This document shows positions 17,287 to 25,494 of a stretch of DNA of 64,000 nucleotides, piece after piece; position 1 is the stretch's first letter, and each line of letters starts with the position of its first letter. This stretch comes from Streptomyces sp. TLI_235 (GTDB lineage Bacteria; Actinomycetota; Actinomycetes; Streptomycetales; Streptomycetaceae). Location: assembly GCA_002300355.1 (NCBI GenBank), contig NSGV01000001.1, positions 3,720,001 through 3,784,000 on the forward strand, read 5' to 3'. Position numbers and translations under genes: made by a program. The notes under the pieces were generated by a model, which was not told the DNA's origin, did no database searches, and saw only the letters and a list, made by a program, of their open reading frames with translations.

Positions 17287-17306
17287 GGGCCCGCCGAAGC
17301 GGGCCC
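17287..17306 (-). terminator. Terminator after the J-domain/rhodanese gene
   Basis: An 8-bp stem (17287-17294 with 17299-17306) closes a CGAA tetraloop, 40 bp beyond the stop codon and before the DUF5819 promoter region. Confidence 0.65.
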
Positions 17307-17347
17307 CGGTGCCGGGCGCGGGTACGGCAGGACGACCCGCGGTCCGG

Positions 17348-18532
17348 TCAGAGGACGAACGCGTCCCGGCCGTCGGTCCCGACCATCGGGCGGCCCGCGG
17401 CCTCCCAGGCGAACATGCCGCCGTCCACGTTCACCGCGTCGCGGCCCTGCGCGACGAGGTACTGGACGACCTGGGCGGAGCGGCCGCCGACCCGGCAGAG
17501 CACGTACAGCTTCCCGTCGGGCAGCTCGTCCAGCCGGGCGATCACCTGGCCGATCGGGATGTGCAGCGCGCCGGACACGTGGCCGGCGTCCCACTCGTCC
17601 TGCTCACGGACGTCGAGCAGTGCGGCGTCGGCCGGGACGGACGCGGCGTCGGTGGTGGGCAGCGCTTGCGCGAACATCGTCGGGGTCTCCTGGGAGTCGG
17701 TGCCGGGGCTGTGCGGCGAGGGGTCCTCCCCTCCATTGTGCCGACCGGCCGGCGCCGGCCCCGGCACGACGTCGTCGCCGAGCAGCCGCTCCAGCTCGGT
17801 CCGCCGGTCGGAGGCCCGGGCGAGGAGCTGCTCGGCGAGCTCCTCCAGCAGCCGCTCCGGCTCCTGCGGGGCGAGCAGCAGCAGCTCGCCCATCGGGGTC
17901 CGCTCCAGCCTGACCTGCTCGGTGGCCAGCTGGCCGATCCGCGCGGTCAGCCACTCCAAGCGGCGCAGCAGCCAGTCGGGCCGGTCGGGGGAGTCCGGGT
18001 CGGGCGCGGTCTCCGGGGCGGTCGACCACTCGTCGGCCAGCTCCTCCAGCGCACCGGCGTCGCCCTGCGCGTACGCCTCGTTGACCCGGGCGATGAAGGC
18101 GGAGCGGCGCTCCTGCTCGGCCGGGTCGGTGGTCAGGTCGGGGTGGGCGCGGCGGGCGAGGTCGCGGTAGATCCGCTGGGCCTCGCGGTCCGGGCGGACC
18201 TTCGCGGCGGCCGGCGGCTCGGGGGCCAGGCCGGCGGCGGCCGGGTCGTCCGGCTCGGCGACCCGGCTGCGGGCCTCGGCGGCGCGGCGCAGCGCCTCCG
18301 GGTCGCCGGTGCGGACGGCGACCGCCTCGGCGATCAGCGCGTCCAGCTCGTCGAGGCGGGCGTAGAGCGGGCCGAGCAGCTGGTGGTGGACCAGCGCGAA
18401 GTTGTCGATCTCCACCCGGAGGGTGGCGACGTCGACGTCGAGGGTCAGCCAGGCCAGCTCGGCGGCGGCCACCCGTTCCTCCAGCAGCAGCCGTTCCTGC
18501 TCGCTCCACTGGACGGGGCTCTCCGCGCTCAC
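17348..18532 (-). CDS. J-domain protein fused in frame to a rhodanese domain
   Basis: This is a single 394-residue open frame. Residues about 1-280 are helical and contain a J-domain core (IYRDLARRAHPDL, with the HPD tripeptide that stimulates DnaK ATPase). The last 109 residues form a complete rhodanese domain (LLDVREQDEWDAGH, then the loop CRVGGRS with the active cysteine). An internal ATG at 17677 lies exactly at the domain border with CAGGAG seven bases before it, so a free rhodanese may also be made. In related genomes, as I recall them, these are usually two adjacent genes. GGAGG precedes the GTG start at 18532. It could link sulfur transfer or redox sensing to chaperone recruitment, but that is inference. 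Confidence 0.75.
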   Translation of the reverse strand: MSAESPVQWSEQERLLLEERVAAAELAWLTLDVDVATLRVEIDNFALVHHQLLGPLYARLDELDALIAEAVAVRTGDPEALRRAAEARSRVAEPDDPAAAGLAPEPPAAAKVRPDREAQRIYRDLARRAHPDLTTDPAEQERRSAFIARVNEAYAQGDAGALEELADEWSTAPETAPDPDSPDRPDWLLRRLEWLTARIGQLATEQVRLERTPMGELLLLAPQEPERLLEELAEQLLARASDRRTELERLLGDDVVPGPAPAGRHNGGEDPSPHSPGTDSQETPTMFAQALPTTDAASVPADAALLDVREQDEWDAGHVSGALHIPIGQVIARLDELPDGKLYVLCRVGGRSAQVVQYLVAQGRDAVNVDGGMFAWEAAGRPMVGTDGRDAFVL

Positions 18533-18892
18533 CAGTCCGCCTCCGCATGCACCCGGTCTCCGAGCCTGCCACCCTACCGGGGGTCCGGCACCGGCCGCCG
18601 GGCCGTCGTCCGGGTACCCCGTCCGATTGAACTCGCAGCGCACACGGGCGCTCACCCAGTGACACGCAACTGATACCGAGGAATCTCCGCGATTCGCTGT
18701 CGGAGCCGGCCCCGCACGTGCTTCGCTGGACGGAACATCCGTGCTGCACCGCACGTGCGCCTGAGTGCCGCGGGGATGCCGGCGTACAAAAGGACGGGAT
18801 ACAGGAGCGGCCGGAGACAAGGAGCCCGTTGCGCCGCGCCGACACAGCGGCCGCTCCCGAACAGGGCGGCCAGGCGGGAGCAGACCGAATCG
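18533..18892. other. Divergent intergenic region with symmetric palindrome array
   Basis: This is 360 bp between the J-domain gene and the SpoIIE-type phosphatase gene. It holds the start region of both. The main visible structure is a co-axial set at 18714-18758: GCACGTGC, 8 bp, ACGGA-ACA-TCCGT, 8 bp, GCACGTGC. The element GTGCTGCAC fills part of the right spacer. No clear -10/-35 pair was found. Confidence 0.5.
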
Positions 18893-21661
18893 ATGGTGGA
18901 CGAGCCGAACTCCGCAGCGGCCTCGCGAGACGGCACGGGTGACCCTCTCTCCGGAGTGGTCGCCCTGCTGCGCGTCGCCGCGGTGATGGTCGACCCGGAC
19001 GGCCGGATCGCCCTGTGGAACCGCGCCGCCGAGGAGCTCTTCGGCCACCGCGCCGAGGTGGCCTGCGGCCGCACCGCCTCCGGTCTGCTGCCCGCCGTCG
19101 AGCCCCGGCCGGAGACGGGTTCGCCGCGCCCGGGCGCACCGCCGCGCCGCTGTGACGCGCTGGACACCCTGGACGACCTGACCCAGCTGGACGCGACCTG
19201 GGCCGGCGCGATGGCAGTCGTGGACCGCGAGGAGCGGCTGCGGGACGTCATCTGGTGGGCCTATCCGCTGATCGAGCCGACCGGCCGCAGCCTGCTGGCG
19301 CTGGCCGCCGACGCCCGGCCGCTGCGGGCCGGCGGCCCGCGGATAGCCCTCGGCGAGCGGCTGCTGGCGTACGCTGCGGCCCCGGCCGCCACCGGCGCCT
19401 TCCACCGGGTCTCCCCCGCCTTCGCCCCGGCCGGGCCGGGCGGCGCCGCCGCGCTGGACGGCCTGCTGCCGCGCGGCTCCGAGGACCGCCGCCGCCGGCT
19501 GCTCGGGCAGATCTCGGCGGCCGGCGTGCCCGCGCTCTGGGTCGACGCGGCGACCAGACTGCCCGTCCTCCCCTACGAGTCGGCCGGGCGCGGCGCGGCC
19601 CGGATCGCCGCCGGGCTGGTGCGCCGCTACCCGACGCCGCAGCAGCGCGCCGACCGGCCACGGGCGACCCGCCGCCCGGCCGATCCGGCACCCGGCGGGC
19701 GCCGGGCGATCGGACTGCAGGTCCTGCCCGCCGGGGCGCCACGCGGCGCCGACGACGGACGGGCGATCGGCACCACCGTGCCCGGGCAGCGCGAGTCCGG
19801 GGCGGCCACCGCGAACGGCCAGAGCCAGGGAGGCCCAGCCATCGAGTCCACCGCCAACGGCACCGCGCCCGCCCGGGCCGTCGTCGGGTCCGCTCCGCCG
19901 CAGGGCCGATCGGACGGGCCGGACGGACCACCCGCCGGCACCCCCGGCGTCCCCGCTCCGCCCGCACCGCCGTCCGTGGAGGTGCTGACCGTCAGCCAGG
20001 CCGGCGAGCAGCTGGCCCTGCTGAGCGAGGTCGGCAACCGGGTCGGCACCACCCTGGACCTCGACACGACCGCCCGCGAGCTGTGCGAGGTGCTCGTCCC
20101 GCGGGTCGCCGACTTCGCCTGCGTGGACCTCCTCGACGGGCTGATCTCCGACTCGGAGCTGCCCGAGGAGCGTCCGGACGACCGCACGATGCTGCGCCGG
20201 GTGGCCCGCGCGGTGAACAGCTCCCCCGGCCACTGGGACCACGTCCTGGACGAGGGCGCGCTGCTGGCGATGCCCCGCTCGACCCCGCCGGGCCTCGCCC
20301 TGCAGGAGAACCAGCCGGTGCTGGTGCCGGTGATAGACCCGGACGTGGCGGTGGACTACGCGGCCTCGCTGGGCGGCGGCCCGGACCTCGTCCCGGTGGT
20401 GGTCGGCCGCTCGATGCTGGTGCTGCCGCTGTCCGCCCGGGGCACGGTGCTGGGCATCCTCAAGCTGCTGCGGCTGCCGGACCGGGCGCCCTTCGACAAG
20501 TCCGACGCCGCCACGCTCAAGGAGCTGGCGGCCCGGGCCGCGCTGTCGCTGGACAACGCCCGGCTGCACCGGGCGGAGTCCCGGGTGGCGACCACCCTGC
20601 AGCGCTCGATGATCCCGACCCGGCCGCCGCGGATCCCCGGGGTGCAGATCGCCCACCGCTACCTGCCGGGCGACTCGCGGGCCGAGGTCGGCGGCGACTG
20701 GTTCGACGCGATCCAGCTGCCCGGCAGCCGGGTCGCCCTGGTGGTCGGCGACGTGATGGGCCACGGCCTGCACTCGGCGGCCGCGATGGGCCGGTTCCGC
20801 ACCGCCATGCAGACCCTCGCCGCGCTGGACCTGCCGCCCGGCCAGCTGCTGCGGCACCTGGACAACCTGGCCCACAAGCTGGGCGACGACCACCTGGCGA
20901 CCTGCCTGTACGCGGTCTACGACCCGATCAACCGCACCTGCGAGCTGGCCAGCGCCGGGCACGTCCCGCCGGTGCTGGTGCACCCCGACGGCCGGGGCGA
21001 GCTGCTGGAGATCCCGGAGGGCGCACCGATCGGCGTCGGCGGGGTGCCGTTCGTGGCGAAGCGGATCGACGTCTCGGACGGCTCGATGCTGGTGATGTGC
21101 ACCGACGGCCTGGTCGAAGTGCGCGGGGGCGACATAGGAGAGGGCCTGGCCGCGCTGTGCGGCAATCTGATCGACCCCAAGCAGACCCCGGACGAGGCCT
21201 GCGACACCGTGCTGGAGCGGCTGCACTCGGACGACCGGGCGGACGACGTCGCGCTGCTGGTCGCCCGCTTCGACGGCGTCCCGCCGAGCGAGGTGGCCAC
21301 CTGGGAGCTCGCCGTCTCGGAGGACGAGGTCCGGCGGGCCCGCTCGCTGGTGCGCGGCCAGCTCGCCGCCTGGGGCCTGGACGCACTCGACGACACGGTG
21401 GAGCTGCTGGTCAGCGAGCTGGTGACGAACGCCGTCCGGGTCGCCCGGGACCACGTGCAGCTGCAGCTGATCCGCGTCGACAAGCTGCTGGTCGAGGTCA
21501 GCGACGACAACCATAACCTGCCCTCGCTGGAGCCGGCCGGCTCGATGGACGAGCACGGCCGGGGCCTGCAGCTGGTCAGCAAGCTCGCCGAGCGCTGGGG
21601 CACCGCCCGCAAGGCGGTCGGCAAGGTCGTCTGGTTCGAGCTGCCCCTGCCCCGGAGCTGA
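18893..21661 (+). CDS. SpoIIE-type PP2C phosphatase with PAS, GAF and anti-sigma-type ATPase domains
   Basis: This 922-residue signalling protein has, in order: a PAS-like domain (about residues 20-80), a Pro/Ala-rich linker, a GAF domain (about 361-560), a SpoIIE/PPM phosphatase domain (about 590-790) and a C-terminal GHKL ATPase of the anti-sigma-factor kinase class (about 800-922). The phosphatase domain contains AEVGGDWFDAI and GDVMGHG with metal-binding aspartates, then CTDGLVEVRG. The ATPase has ELVTNAVRVA and DEHGRGLQLV. This fusion carries both a phosphatase and a kinase-like module for anti-anti-sigma proteins, so it may switch a sigma factor in response to a ligand. The ATG at 18893 was preferred; the frame continues upstream to 18755 without family sequence. 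No partner STAS gene is nearby. Confidence 0.9.
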   Translation: MVDEPNSAAASRDGTGDPLSGVVALLRVAAVMVDPDGRIALWNRAAEELFGHRAEVACGRTASGLLPAVEPRPETGSPRPGAPPRRCDALDTLDDLTQLDATWAGAMAVVDREERLRDVIWWAYPLIEPTGRSLLALAADARPLRAGGPRIALGERLLAYAAAPAATGAFHRVSPAFAPAGPGGAAALDGLLPRGSEDRRRRLLGQISAAGVPALWVDAATRLPVLPYESAGRGAARIAAGLVRRYPTPQQRADRPRATRRPADPAPGGRRAIGLQVLPAGAPRGADDGRAIGTTVPGQRESGAATANGQSQGGPAIESTANGTAPARAVVGSAPPQGRSDGPDGPPAGTPGVPAPPAPPSVEVLTVSQAGEQLALLSEVGNRVGTTLDLDTTARELCEVLVPRVADFACVDLLDGLISDSELPEERPDDRTMLRRVARAVNSSPGHWDHVLDEGALLAMPRSTPPGLALQENQPVLVPVIDPDVAVDYAASLGGGPDLVPVVVGRSMLVLPLSARGTVLGILKLLRLPDRAPFDKSDAATLKELAARAALSLDNARLHRAESRVATTLQRSMIPTRPPRIPGVQIAHRYLPGDSRAEVGGDWFDAIQLPGSRVALVVGDVMGHGLHSAAAMGRFRTAMQTLAALDLPPGQLLRHLDNLAHKLGDDHLATCLYAVYDPINRTCELASAGHVPPVLVHPDGRGELLEIPEGAPIGVGGVPFVAKRIDVSDGSMLVMCTDGLVEVRGGDIGEGLAALCGNLIDPKQTPDEACDTVLERLHSDDRADDVALLVARFDGVPPSEVATWELAVSEDEVRRARSLVRGQLAAWGLDALDDTVELLVSELVTNAVRVARDHVQLQLIRVDKLLVEVSDDNHNLPSLEPAGSMDEHGRGLQLVSKLAERWGTARKAVGKVVWFELPLPRS

Positions 21662-21696
21662 CGCACCACCGTTGAACGCCGTCGGCGGTGCTTCGG

Positions 21697-22473
21697 TCAG
21701 CGCACCGCCGGCAGCGCCGTCCGCGGGCCGGCCTCGGCCGCCACCGAGGCCGCCGCGCCGACGCCGGCCAGCACCCGCGGCCAGAACTGCCCGAAGACCT
21801 CCAGCGAGGCGGCGATCAGCCCGGCCGTAAGGACGGCCACGACGTGCTCCAGCCCGGCGAGGTTCGGCAGCAGAACGGCCTCGACGACCATCGCCAGCAC
21901 CACCGCACCGCCCGTCCACCAGGCGCGGCAGCGGATCGCCACGCAGACCGCGAGCGCCACCACGGCCGCGGACGGGCCGGTGTCCCGGACGTGCGCCACC
22001 CAGCCGGGGAAGCCGAAGAGGTGGTCCGGGCCGAGCTCCACGCCGATCCGGGCGAACAGCGTGCCGGCCAGGGTGCAGGCGTAGGCGACCGCCAGGGTGA
22101 GCCGCCGCCCGAGGACGATCTCGGCGATCCCGAACACCAGGAAGACCTGGACGAGAGCCCCCCACACCGGCAGGTCCAGCGCGGGCACGTACAGCGAGAG
22201 CGGTGTCCGCAGCAGCGAGACCCCGAGCGGCAGTGCGGCCCGCACGACGCCGAGCTGGGTGACCAGCCGTTCCCCGCCCGGCAGGTGCTGGACGACGGAG
22301 AACGCCAGCACCAGCACGGTGGCCGCGGTGGCCAGGGGCACGGAGGCGAACCGGTGCAGGCGCAGGTGCCCGCGGACGATTCCGACCAGCGTGCCCCATT
22401 CCGCCGCCGCGACCCGGACCGCCACCGGTCCGAGGCCTCGGCGCACGCCCCCCGCGCCAACCGTCCGCTCCAC
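21697..22473 (-). CDS. Rhomboid-like multi-spanning membrane protein
   Basis: This 258-residue protein has about six membrane helices in an arrangement like rhomboid-fold proteins (LPVWGALVQVFLVFGIAEIVLG, then AYACTLAGTLFARIG). The GxSG serine and catalytic histidine of active rhomboids are not evident, so it is probably a pseudoprotease or structural relative. GGGGAG lies 8 bases before the GTG at 22473; the longer frame from 22575 adds unrelated residues. The convergent SpoIIE-type gene ends 35 bp away. The MprF-like gene upstream reads the same way, but about 250 bp and a hairpin separate them. Confidence 0.6.
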   Translation of the reverse strand: MERTVGAGGVRRGLGPVAVRVAAAEWGTLVGIVRGHLRLHRFASVPLATAATVLVLAFSVVQHLPGGERLVTQLGVVRAALPLGVSLLRTPLSLYVPALDLPVWGALVQVFLVFGIAEIVLGRRLTLAVAYACTLAGTLFARIGVELGPDHLFGFPGWVAHVRDTGPSAAVVALAVCVAIRCRAWWTGGAVVLAMVVEAVLLPNLAGLEHVVAVLTAGLIAASLEVFGQFWPRVLAGVGAAASVAAEAGPRTALPAVR

Positions 22474-22691
22474 CGCTGAATCTCCCCGTCCGTCTTCCGG
22501 CCGGGCACCCCCGCGCCCCGCCGAGCAATTCCCGGGACATTTCCCGGACGGCCAGGGTTTCTCCCGCCGATACATCCACGGTAGGCAATGGATAAACAGG
22601 GGTCGTCAGCTTGCGTGGCGAATCGCGGATCATCCTCAGGTCGGAGGGGGGCAACCGCCCGACGGCAGTCGCACCCCCCGATCGGCGGTGG

Positions 22692-22713
22692 CCCTCCGCC
22701 CCCCGGCGGAGGG
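22692..22713 (-). terminator. Terminator after the MprF-like gene
   Basis: A 9-bp GC stem (22692-22700 with 22705-22713) closes a CCCC loop, just past the stop codon. Confidence 0.65.
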
Positions 22714-22720
22714 ACTACCC

Positions 22721-24553
22721 CTACCCGTCCCGCTCCGCCGCCGGCCCCCCGCCGGGCAGCGCCTGCGCGGCGGCCCGGACATGACGGCGACGGAACAGGA
22801 CGGGGAGACTCGGCACCGTGATGAAACCCTCGGCGCGCGCACTGGCGATACCGATCCGCGGAATCTCGCTGCTCTTCTCGAAGAGCAGATAGCGCGGCTC
22901 CCAGATCGGCCGGTATTTCGCATTTGCCCGGTACAGCGATTCGATCTGCCACCAGCGGGAGAAGAATCCCAGGACGGAACGCCACAGCCGCAGGATCGGT
23001 CCGGCACCCAGCTTCGATCCGCGCTCGAACACCGAGCGGAACATCGCGAAGTTCAGCGAGACCCGCTCCAGCGCGACCTCGTCGGCGCGCTGCAGCAGCT
23101 CGATCACCATGAACTCCATCAGGCCGTTCTCGCTGTCGCGGTCCCGGCGCATCAGGTCCAGCGAGAGGCCGTTGCGGCCCCACGGCACGAAGCTCAGCAG
23201 CGCCCGCAGCTCGCCGTCGCCGTCGTGGCACTCGAGCATCACGCAGCGGCCGTCGTCCGGGTCGCCGAGCCGGCCGAGCGCCATCGAGAAGCCCCGCTCG
23301 GTCTGGCCGTCCCGCCAGTGGTCGGCCCTGTCCAGCAGCTCGGCCATCTCCGGGTCCGGGATGTCCTCGTGCCGCCGGATCCGCACGGTGTACCCGGCCC
23401 GCTTGACCCGGTTGTACGCCTGCCGGACGACCCGCATCGCCCGCCCGTCCAGCGAGAACTCGTCGACCTCGACGATCGCCTCGTCGCCGAGCTCCAGCGC
23501 GTCCAGGCCGTGCCGGGCGTAGATCACACCGGCCTCCTCGGAGGCGCCCATCACGGCCGGCACCCAGGCGTGCTCCCGGGCCTCCTCCAGCCAGGCGTCG
23601 ATCGCCCCCGGCCAGGCCTCCGGATCGCCGATCGGATCGCCCGAGGCCAGCGAGACACCGCCCAGCACCCGGTAGGCGACCGCCGCCTTGCCGGACGGCG
23701 AGAAGATCACCGCCTTGTCCCGGCGCAGCGCGAAGTAGCCGAGCGAGTCCCGCTCGCCCTGCCGCTCCAGCAGCTCGCGCAGCCGGACCTCGTCCTCCAC
23801 GGTCAGCAGCTCCTGGCCGCGCGGGCTGCGGAAGGCCAGGTACAGCACCAGCAGGAAGAGCACCGCACCCATGGCGTTGATGAAGGCGTTGACCCAGGTC
23901 GGTACGGCGATCTCGTCCGCCAGCCGGCCGGACGGGGTGATCGTCACCATCCGGGCCACGGCGTAGCCGAACCGGGTGCCGAACTCCGCGCCGCCGTGCA
24001 CCGTGTTGGTGAACTGCACCAGCGTCGCGCCGACGATCCCGCCGAACAGCAGGCCGCCGATGAAGGTCGCCACCCCGGTCTTGGGGTTGGAGCGGTCTCC
24101 CTTGGAGGTGAACTCGCGGCGGCCGAGCAGCAGCGCGAGGAAGAAGCCCACCGTCAGCACCGTGGAGAACCAGTTGATCGGGTGGTCGGCGAAGCGGCTG
24201 TCCGGCACCAGCATCAGCAGCAGGTACAGCACCGAGAAGAGCCCGGACACCACCGCGTTGAAGATCCACGCGGCCCGCTTGCGCCGCCGCATCGCGACCG
24301 CGAGGAACAGCGACAGCAACACCGTCGTCAGACCGGCCGTCAGCAGGTACGGGGTGAAGTACTCGCCCTCGTTGTGCTCCTGCACCTGGTCCCGGAACGG
24401 CACGGCGAGCACCGCGACCAGGTTCAGCAGGGCCAGCAGCCGCAGGTACCAGACCGTCGCCGCGGCGGCGCGCGGCCGCCAGCGGGCGAGCAGCCCGGCC
24501 AAGGCTCCGAAATGCGCGGGAACGGCGGTGGGCGCCGGCTTCACAGTGGACAC
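22721..24553 (-). CDS. MprF-like protein: membrane domain plus DUF2156 (phosphatidylglycerol lysyltransferase-type)
   Basis: This 610-residue protein has six or so N-terminal helices (residues about 30-260) followed by a cytoplasmic GNAT-like DUF2156 domain. That domain shows the MprF pattern: DSLGYFALRRDKAVIFSPSG, then AYRVLGGVSLASGDPIG, and near the end GSKLGAGPILRLWRSVLGFFSRWWQIESLYR-type sequence. MprF enzymes transfer an amino acid from aminoacyl-tRNA to membrane lipid and reduce susceptibility to cationic peptides. The membrane part is shorter than in full MprF, so either a different acceptor or a separate flippase is possible. The GTG at 24553 has only a close GGAG. It is divergent from a two-component system that might respond to envelope stress. 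Confidence 0.8.
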   Translation of the reverse strand: MSTVKPAPTAVPAHFGALAGLLARWRPRAAAATVWYLRLLALLNLVAVLAVPFRDQVQEHNEGEYFTPYLLTAGLTTVLLSLFLAVAMRRRKRAAWIFNAVVSGLFSVLYLLLMLVPDSRFADHPINWFSTVLTVGFFLALLLGRREFTSKGDRSNPKTGVATFIGGLLFGGIVGATLVQFTNTVHGGAEFGTRFGYAVARMVTITPSGRLADEIAVPTWVNAFINAMGAVLFLLVLYLAFRSPRGQELLTVEDEVRLRELLERQGERDSLGYFALRRDKAVIFSPSGKAAVAYRVLGGVSLASGDPIGDPEAWPGAIDAWLEEAREHAWVPAVMGASEEAGVIYARHGLDALELGDEAIVEVDEFSLDGRAMRVVRQAYNRVKRAGYTVRIRRHEDIPDPEMAELLDRADHWRDGQTERGFSMALGRLGDPDDGRCVMLECHDGDGELRALLSFVPWGRNGLSLDLMRRDRDSENGLMEFMVIELLQRADEVALERVSLNFAMFRSVFERGSKLGAGPILRLWRSVLGFFSRWWQIESLYRANAKYRPIWEPRYLLFEKSSEIPRIGIASARAEGFITVPSLPVLFRRRHVRAAAQALPGGGPAAERDG

Positions 24554-24701
24554 AGCTCCAATTCCAGACGATCAACGTAGGGGACGCATCCGTACGACAC
24601 CCGGGGAGGGACGGAGCGGCCCGCACACCCGGTCTCCGAGCGGCCAGGGCCCACAGGGGGCTCCGTGTTCCATGGTTCCCCACCCCGGATGAGAATTGCG
24701 T

Positions 24702-24743
24702 GAATCCGGTAGCGGATTCCGACCCCCGCCGAACGGCGGGGGT
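24702..24743. promoter_or_regulatory. Two adjacent dyads upstream of the two-component operon
   Basis: GAATCCG-GTAG-CGGATTC (24702-24719) is a perfect 7+7 dyad. It is followed after 2 bp by ACCCCCGCCG-AA-CGGCGGGGGT (24722-24743), a 10+10 dyad. They lie in the 269-bp divergent region between the MprF-like gene and the response regulator. The first looks like an operator and the second like a hairpin. Confidence 0.45.
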
Positions 24744-24822
24744 GCCCACCCCGCCGGTGGACCGGATCACGGCCCGCCGACCCCTAGGCTCGAAGACGAG
24801 CCGCGCACGCCCGAGGAGAGCC

Positions 24823-25494
24823 ATGCCACCGATCCGTGTCCTGATCGTGGACGACGAGGTCCTCGTCCGCTCGGGCCTCGGCCTGATCGTGGGGTCCGCC
24901 CCCGACCTGGAGGTGGTCGGCGGCTGCTCCGGCGGCCAGGCCGAGCAGCAGGCCGTGGAGCTGCGCCCGCAGGTCGTCCTGCTCGACATCCGGATGCCCG
25001 ACCTGGACGGCATCAGCGTGCTGCGCCGGCTGCGCGCACTGCCCGACCCGCCGGCCGTGGCCATGCTCACCACCTTCGACACCGACGAGTACATCGGCAC
25101 CGCCCTGCGGGCCGGCGCCGCGGGCTTCCTGCTGAAGGACACCGCACCCGAGCAGCTGGTGCACGCCGTGCGGGTGCTCGCCGCGGGCGGCAGCATGCTG
25201 TCGCCCACCGTCGCGCGCACCGTCATCAACGGCTACGTCGAGGGCGGCGGCCCCGACGCGGACGCCACCGCGCTCGCCCGCCAGCTCACCACCCGCGAGC
25301 TCGACGTGCTCGCCCTGCTCGGCGAGGGCCTCTCCAACGCGGAGATCGCCGACCGCCTCTACCTGGGCACCGGCACCGTCAAGGACCACATCAGCGCGAT
25401 CCTCGCCAAGCTCGGCGCGGCCAACCGCGTCCAGGCCGCCGTGGTCGCGCACCGCGCCGGCCTGGTCCGCGCCCAGGGGAACCCGGGCGCATGA
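24823..25494 (+). CDS. NarL/LuxR family response regulator
   Basis: This 223-residue protein has a receiver domain (VDDE acidic pair near residue 10, phospho-acceptor Asp in LLDIRMPD, TTF switch residue, LLKD lysine). Its C-terminal LuxR-type HTH runs LTTRELDVLALLGEGLSNAEIA, then GTVKDHISAILAKLGA. It is expected to bind DNA after phosphorylation by the kinase encoded next to it. GAGGAGAG precedes the ATG at 24823. Its TGA overlaps the kinase ATG (ATGA), so the pair is translationally coupled. Confidence 0.95.
   Translation: MPPIRVLIVDDEVLVRSGLGLIVGSAPDLEVVGGCSGGQAEQQAVELRPQVVLLDIRMPDLDGISVLRRLRALPDPPAVAMLTTFDTDEYIGTALRAGAAGFLLKDTAPEQLVHAVRVLAAGGSMLSPTVARTVINGYVEGGGPDADATALARQLTTRELDVLALLGEGLSNAEIADRLYLGTGTVKDHISAILAKLGAANRVQAAVVAHRAGLVRAQGNPGA

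Noticed and set aside
17542..17736. A 64-residue minus-strand frame with ATG after a GGAGG-like sequence
   Set aside because: Its product is Arg/Pro-rich and lies out of frame within the J-domain/rhodanese gene, consistent with a GC-rich shadow.
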